Part shown: piece after piece, positions 58,617-64,000 of the stretch
Position numbering within the stretch: position 1 is the first letter of the stretch
How the letters are laid out: each line of letters starts with the position of its first letter
Origin: Sorex araneus
Taxonomy: Eukaryota > Chordata > Mammalia > Eulipotyphla > Soricidae
DNA: 64,000 bases
NCBI RefSeq assembly: GCF_027595985.1
Contig: NC_073313.1
Location: forward strand, 215,700,066-215,764,065
Direction: 5' to 3'
Notes under the pieces: generated by a model
What the model saw: the letters and a program-made list of their open reading frames with translations, nothing else
Database searches by the model: none
What the model was told of the DNA's origin: nothing
Made by a program: the position numbers and the translations under genes

Positions 58617-58794
58617 GGGTCTGGAGAGATAAAGCAGTTGGCAAGGCATTTGTTCTGCCTGCAGTAGACCCAGATTTGATCTCTGGCACCATATATAGTC
58701 CCCCAAGCTCAGCCAGGAGTGATCCCTTAGCTCAGAGCCAGAAGTGAGCCCTGAGCACACACAGTGGCTCAAACACCCACTCCAAATTAAATAA
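58617..58794 (+). mobile_element. SINE type A (diverged body, intact duplication)
   Basis: GGTCTGGAGAGATAAAGCAG head, GGCACCATATATAGTCCCCC, GAGCCAGAAGTGAGCCCTGA. Exact 18-bp duplication AAAATAATTCCAATTATA at 58599-58616 and 58795-58812. Confidence 0.92.
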
Positions 58795-58836
58795 AAAATA
58801 ATTCCAATTATATGGAGTTACTGGGAGGGTTGAGTT

Positions 58837-59343
58837 GTTTTTTTTAAAATTCATTTTTTAATTAGTGAGTCACAGTGAGGGTACAGTTACAGATTCACAC
58901 ATTTTTGTTCTTGTTATTCCCTCATACAATGTTTGAGAGCCCATCCCTCCACCAGTGTCCATTCTCCACCACCAATAAACCCAGTATTCCTCCCACCCCC
59001 CCAGTCCCATCCCCCCACCCCACCCCGCCTCTGTGTGGGGCATTTCAATTTGATATCTCTCTTTCCTTTTGGGTGTTGTGGTTTGAGATAGGGGTATTGA
59101 GTGGTTATCCTGTTCAGTTTCTAGTCTACTTTATGCATGCGTCTCCCTTCCCGAGCAGGGTCTCCAATCACATATTACTTGGTGTTCCCCTCTCTATCTG
59201 GGATGACTTTCCCCCAGCATGTGAGGCCAGCTTCCAAGCTATGGAGCCAAACTCCTGGTGTCATATACTACCATTCTTAGGTATTAGTCTCGTACTCTTT
59301 TGTTCTATATTCCACAGAGGAGCGCAATCTTTCTATGTCTGTC
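58837..59343 (-). mobile_element. L1 3' end (3'UTR with ORF2 terminus), short insertion
   Basis: T-run, then AGTGAGTCACAGTGAGGGTA and CCAGTGTCCATTCTCCACCA, ending at GAGCGCAATCTTTCTATGTC. A 14-bp duplication GGGAGGGTTGAGTT lies at 58823-58836 and 59344-59357. Confidence 0.93.
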
Positions 59344-59357
59344 GGGAGGGTTGAGTT

Positions 59358-59772
59358 TTATGAAGTAATTTGCACAGTGTCTAGCATATAAGTGCTTGCT
59401 ATATGTTACTCTTCATGATATTTTAAAAATTGTTTCTCTTCCAAGTTATAAGTAAAATTATGACTAAAACTTATTAATATTGCAGGATCTCCCAGCTGAA
59501 ATTCATAGAATGATGCCACCACTAGATTAGAATTCAGTAATTATTTAAACAGATAGGGCCAACAGACAATCAGAATTGGTTGACCATTTTCCCAAGTTTC
59601 TTTCTGTTTAATTCTATGAGCAAGAGAAAGACATGTGAATGAAGAATTCATGTTAAAGAACATGGGAAATAATGTAATTAACAGGCTAGTATGCAATTAA
59701 ATATTGCCAATGATTGTTGGTATATCTCATAACAAGCACCTTTATAATTTTTTTTTCATATCCTATTTTCTT
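59358..59772. other. Unique intergenic sequence
   Basis: Nothing recognisable. Confidence 0.4.
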
Positions 59773-60540
59773 GGACTGGAGCAATAGCACAGTGAGTAGG
59801 GCATTTGCCTTGCACGCAGCCGACCCGGGTTCAATTCTTCTGTCCCTCTCGGAGAGCCCGGCAAGCTACTGAGATTATCCTGCCAGCACGAGAGAGCCTG
59901 GCAAGCTACCCGTGGCGTATTCGCTATGCCAAAAACAGTAACAGCTGTTGGGGTCTCAGCAGCCAATCTGAGACCCTGGCCAAATCCCCTGCCCCTAGAA
60001 ACAGGAGCAGGCTCTATTCACAGGGGCCCAGGGCCCTGTGCCAGCACTCCACCCAGAAAGGCACTCTGGTTGAGGAGATAACGGGGTGAGGGACCTGACA
60101 GTCATCACTTGCCTGAGCTAACACACCCCTGGCCTTGAGAGTGGGAAAATATAAATCATTAGCTAACATCTGTAATGAACTCGATGAGGTGATGACCAGG
60201 TGTGCGTGATATGCATGTAGACTGCCTTGAAGTCCATGTATAAATATCCTGTGTGAGAGCTAATAAAATGAGAGCTGCTTGACCTCCATCTCTACCCCCT
60301 CTGCGTGGTTCTTTCTCGGTGGCGGTGGGGAGTCCACGGTGTGCAGAGGGGCTGGGCAGAGGCTTCTCCTCTTCCACTCCCTCTCCTATAGGGAGAAAGT
60401 CCAGCGGCTTGGGGGATCATACTCCAGTTTGCCAAGGTTGACTGGATAGGACCCTGACAAACAACAAATCTCACAATGGAGACGTTACTGGTGCCCACTC
60501 GAGCAAATCAATGAACAATGGGATGACAGTGCTACAGTGC
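59773..60540 (+). mobile_element. SINE type B split by a solo LTR
   Basis: Head and body at 59773-59945 (GGACTGGAGCAATAGCACAG; CTCTCGGAGAGCCCGGCAAG) and 3' end at 60460-60540 (TCTCACAATGGAGACGTTAC; CGAGCAAATCAATGAACAAT). The two halves join exactly where intact copies are continuous. Confidence 0.95.
59946..60459 (+). mobile_element. Solo LTR of an endogenous retrovirus
   Basis: 514 bp starting TGTTGGGGTC and ending CCCTGACA (TG...CA). It contains TATAAAT at 60239-60245 and AATAAA at 60262-60267 in the expected LTR order. A 6-bp target duplication inside the host SINE is AACAGC at 59940-59945 and AACAAC at 60460-60465 (one change). Six base pairs points to a class II (ERVK-like) element. There is no internal region or viral gene, so it is a recombined solo LTR. 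Confidence 0.88.
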
Positions 60541-60956
60541 TTATTTTCTGTAGAATGTTATGCAGGATATCATAATGGTCCCTGGTGTCTATCAGCACAT
60601 GCTGAGGAACCATGGAGGAAATAGGCCCTGCCCTGGCTTCAGATTTTCTAGCTTTTCAGTGAACCAACAGTGTCACCTTGAAATCTGACTGGTTGGTAAA
60701 TGTTCTGAGTCTTCATTCTCTCTTCTGTAAGATAGACACAATAAAGGCACCTTATGGGGTTCTCTGGAGAAGAGTACACTGTAAACAACATATGGTATTT
60801 GTGTGTCTTGTGTATAATAATATTTCATAAATATTAGCTGTGAGTTGTCTCACATTTTCATTAGTTTTAGATATTTAAAATAATGCAATATTTTATTAAA
60901 AAATAAACATTACCTATATCCAAAATTCCCAATATGATTATTACTTTTTAAAAAAA
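60541..60956. other. Unique intergenic sequence
   Basis: Nothing recognisable. Confidence 0.4.
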
Positions 60957-61112
60957 GGATTTTGGGCCAGACCCAGCTGTGCTCAGGGTTTACTTCTATT
61001 TGTATGCTAAGGCATTGCTCCTGCTGGTGGTCATGGGACCATGTGTGGCACCAGGGACAGAATCCAGGCTGATTGCATACAAGGCGAACACCTAAATTAT
61101 GTCTCTGGCCCA
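60957..61112 (-). mobile_element. SINE type A (old copy)
   Basis: TTTTGGGCCAGACCCAGCTG, CATGGGACCATGTGTGGCAC, GCAAGGCGAACACCT... the A-box side overlaps a 24-bp tandem repeat. Confidence 0.8.
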
Positions 61113-61168
61113 AAATTGTATTATGTCTCTGGCCCAAAATTGTATTATGTCTCTGGCCCAAAATTATA
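61097..61168 (+). repeat. 24-bp tandem repeat, three copies
   Basis: Three consecutive copies of a 24-bp unit starting TTATGTCTCTGGCCCAAAAT, built from the first bases of the minus-strand SINE head and its flank. The third copy ends with one base change. Confidence 0.92.
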
Positions 61169-61399
61169 TTTTTAAAGATGAATAAAACTGTAGTTAAAGA
61201 CAGGAAAATAACGTTTATATTTCTATCCAGTTAGATAAAGCTAACTGGGGGGAAAATACCTGTATCTTTTTTCTCTCTCTCCCCGCCCCTCGCTCCAGTT
61301 CCACCTGTAGCTTTTATGGAGTAAAGCTATATATCTTGGTGGACTTAGCGGGAACAAAGTTGAGAAGAATGCACAGCAGTGAGAAAAAATAATAAATGA

Positions 61400-61560
61400 G
61401 GGCCAAGATATAGTGCAGAGGTTAAGGTGCTTGCATAACATGCAGCTGACTCAGGTTTCATCCCCAGCACTGCCTATGGCCCACTGAGGAGTGATCCCAG
61501 AACACAAAGCCAGGAGAACGCCCTGGGCACAGTAGGGCGTGGCCCCCAAAGGAAATAAAC
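61400..61560 (+). mobile_element. SINE type A (old copy)
   Basis: AAGATATAGTGCAGAGGTTA head, CTGACTCAGGTTTCATCCCC, GAAATAAACAAACACAAAAA tail. Confidence 0.8.
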
Positions 61561-62214
61561 AAACACAAAAACACTAAGATGATGGAGGTTATCACAGAAT
61601 ACCATTAAAACCATTGGTTATAATAATATGAGGTGCTATAATTTATAAGTGCTGAAACAAAGAAATAGTTCTCACTCATGTCACAGTCTACAAAAGTCTT
61701 GTCTGGTTGAGCAATTCTTTTCCAAGACTCTCCATCTTCTGGACCTACTATTTTCAGGCAATAGTCAACCTGTAGGGACTTCTGTTCCAACCAACTGTCT
61801 GAGAAACTATGTTGTACTTTGAAGGAAAGAGGGTTTTGTGGCCCATGGTGTATTGCTCACCATTGTGACCCCCTTCTACTAGGCAAATTCAGTCTTAGGG
61901 CCAAACCTCCAACTAACTGTAAGCACAAGAGGAAAAGGTTTGGAGACCCATTACAAACTGTTCTCAGATACTTTTATACAGTATGATAGGGACATTTCTT
62001 AATACAAACCCTACAAAATCATTATCAAACTGGTGACATGAGGAAATTAAATTATACTTAGATATTCCAGTACAAATGAACCGAATATGTATAATTTGTA
62101 TAAAATAAAAATTTAGAGTTAATGTGTATACTTTTAACATAAACACTTTTGTTTTTAACACTGCTGCACATCACTTTGCCTCAATAATGAAGTTAACAAA
62201 AACAAAAAACAAAA
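61561..62214. other. Unique intergenic sequence
   Basis: Nothing recognisable. Confidence 0.4.
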
Positions 62215-62440
62215 ATCTATAGGTTAATATTTATGGGCATAAGAATTCATCTTTTTCAAAGGTGCAGTATTCAGCACTGAGTTTTTTATATGGTGGCATG
62301 CATATCCAGGGTTTACTACTAGCTCTGTACTCAGGAATCACTCCTGGTGGGCTCAGGGAACCATACGGCATGCCAGGAATTCAATCAGGGTTGGTTGCCT
62401 ACAATGCAAGCGTTCTACCCACTGTACTATGTCTCAGGCT
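62215..62440 (+). repeat. Left arm of an inverted duplication
   Basis: About 75 bp of flank (62215-62289) plus the adjacent minus-strand type A SINE (62290-62440) reappear inverted at 63205-63386. The 50 bp at 62232-62281 match the reverse complement of 63321-63370 with about three differences. Confidence 0.85.
62290..62440 (-). mobile_element. SINE type A (in inverted duplication, left arm)
   Basis: ACTCAGGAATCACTCCTGGT, GGGCTCAGGGAACCATACGG, ATTCAATCAGGGTTGGTTGC. Shares private changes (GGTTCCCTGAGCCCACCAGG on the minus strand) with the SINE at 63205. Confidence 0.85.
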
Positions 62441-62601
62441 ACAGTACCGAGTTTTTAATCCCTGTGAAGCACTATGCCAAAAACTTTGCATATTATACTC
62501 TATACTTTGTACATATTACACATATGTTATACACACAATAGATGTATCTTTTGTGATGTATGCTTTTGTTAAGTAGAAACTTTTTTTCCATTTTCAATCA
62601 G

Positions 62602-63185
62602 TGTATCACTGTATCACTGTCATCCTGTTATTCATCGGTGCCACTCAAGTGGGAGTCACTAACATCTTCATTTGTCCCTGTCACGTGCTAGTGTAGCCTC
62701 ATGGTGTCTGCTCGCTCCAGGAACATGAAGAGCACATTGTTGTTATTGACATATCAAATGCATCACAGGTAGCTTTCCAGGCTCTGCCATGCAGTAAAAT
62801 GCCATCATAAAATTTTCACTGCCATGCAGTGAAAAAAATAAAATAAAAAACATGTAAAAATAAATAAAGAGCCATGTGTTCCAGGAAAAATCGCATCTCT
62901 CTCTTCCATGAGCTTTGTTTTATAGTCTCTGGATCTTGGCTATTGATGAGATTACATGATGCTGGGGGCAGTTTGTGTGTGTGACTGCCACGCTACTGGG
63001 GAAACTGGGGATCCGGGTAGAGGAGGCCTAGTCCTGATCCCTGATCCAGGCAGGCTTGGAGATTTCAGTCATGGGTATGCATACCTGGGTTCCTCTGTTG
63101 GTTCCTTCATGGGTGAGACCCATTCGAGTATGTGGAGAGTGGCCTTGAGCATGGCAGTGGCTGTGTTCTGGAAGTTTTCTGGAGG
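62602..63185 (-). mobile_element. Long composite RTE-tailed repeat (copy C4)
   Basis: Tail TGTATCACTGTATCACTGTC at the left, RTE-derived end with CTCGCTCCAGGAACATGAAG (also in the LINE at about 37170), SINE-like body fragment, then the composite unit (TTATAGTCTCTGGATCTTGG ... GGAGAGTGGCCTTGAGCATG). An A-rich insertion is at about 62831-62870. Confidence 0.65.
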
Positions 63186-63204
63186 TTTTTTTTTTTTTTT
63201 CCCT

Positions 63205-63312
63205 TGCATAGCACCATGATTCAATCCCTGCATGCCATATGGTTCCCTGAGCCCACCAGGAGTGACTCCTGAGTGCAGAGTCAGGAGTAACCCCTGGATG
63301 TGCAGCCCACTC
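63205..63312 (+). mobile_element. SINE type A, 5'-truncated (in inverted duplication, right arm)
   Basis: CATGCCATATGGTTCCCTGA, GCCCACCAGGAGTGACTCCT, GAGTAACCCCTGGATGTGCA; preceded by a T-run at 63187-63200. Confidence 0.85.
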
Positions 63313-63386
63313 TATAAAAACTCAGTGCTGAATACTGCACCTTTGAAGAAGATGAAATCTTATGCCCATAATGTTTCTTTATAGAT
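63205..63386 (+). repeat. Right arm of an inverted duplication
   Basis: Plus-strand SINE and flank matching the reverse complement of 62215-62440; about 760 bp separate the arms. Confidence 0.8.
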
Positions 63387-63952
63387 CAAGAAACTAAAAC
63401 CCAAGGCTGATTCTGACTTTCCTGAATCATAAGCTAAGGTGTGGCAGAGATTCAAACAGATTTTCATTTCAAAGATTGTCAGACTCTACTGCATATTGTG
63501 AGTGAATCATCCCTCAGTTCAGAATTCCTTACATGGACTCATCTGATCCTTCCATATTGCTCCTGCAAACTTTGGTGTGTATGTTAGATTATAAATTTTG
63601 TCATTTAACCATTGTTATGTAACAAGCATTTGCCAAATGCAAAGTAAACAATAATGTAGCTTCATTTTCCACAATTCTGTGTGGTGACTAGATGTTTCTT
63701 CTGTTCTACTTGATTTTAACGGAAGCTTCTCAGGAGCTGCGCCAATCTGGAATCAGTCTAAGAAAACTTATTTCAGATGTCTGGATCCCTGATATTTTCA
63801 GTTATGACATTTCAATCTCCTTCAGATTTCTTTACTTTCCAAGATCTTTTCTCGTCCAGGGACTTTCATCAGCATCTCTTTTAAGAGGAATAGTCTGGAA
63901 TCAAGCAGTGTTCCAATAGGGAGAAGTGGACTGACAGTCCCCCTCTCTTGAT
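63387..63952. other. Unique intergenic sequence
   Basis: Nothing recognisable. Confidence 0.4.
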
Positions 63953-64000
63953 ATGATTTGATTTGTTGGGGGCCACACCCTAAAGTGCTTAGGGTTTACT
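63953..64000 (-). mobile_element. SINE type A, cut by window end
   Basis: TTGGGGGCCACACCCTAAAG and AGGGTTTACT are the tail-side part of a minus-strand copy. Confidence 0.75.

Overview
The window is mammalian nuclear DNA, almost certainly from a shrew (Soricidae, probably Sorex). The organism call rests on dozens of copies of a tRNA-derived SINE whose head, body and tail match what I remember of the shrew SOR-type SINEs. No database search was possible, so the species is an inference.

There is one protein-coding gene: NEUROD1, on the minus strand. It has a non-coding exon 1 (about 21027-20939), one intron (20938-19389), and an exon 2 that holds the whole 356-residue reading frame (19377-18307). 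The 3'UTR is about 1.3 kb and ends near 17000, after an AATAAA signal. A TATA box, GC boxes and a cluster of E-boxes lie just upstream in a CpG island. A second GC-rich island lies at about 23.2-24.3 kb.

Layout. 1-12.9 kb is the 3' flank of NEUROD1: microsatellites, a young L1 3' end with a clean target-site duplication, an ancient L1-type fragment, and SINEs. 12.9-28 kb is almost free of young repeats and contains NEUROD1 and its probable regulatory DNA. 28-64 kb is the 5' flank, an intergenic region packed with transposable elements: more than 30 SINEs, several L1 3' ends in both orientations, a broken RTE-clade LINE, a solo LTR nested in a SINE, and longer composite repeats. CERKL, expected beyond NEUROD1 in other mammals, does not appear to reach the window.

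The most interesting system is among the repeats. Two SINE types share one tRNA-like head but have different 3' ends. Type A ends in an A-rich tail, as expected for L1-driven copying. Type B ends in a roughly 60-bp sequence plus short tandem repeats, and this end is also the 3' end of the RTE LINE fragment at 37.07-38.03 kb. This looks like one SINE head served by two different LINE machineries. A longer composite family carries the same RTE-type tail.
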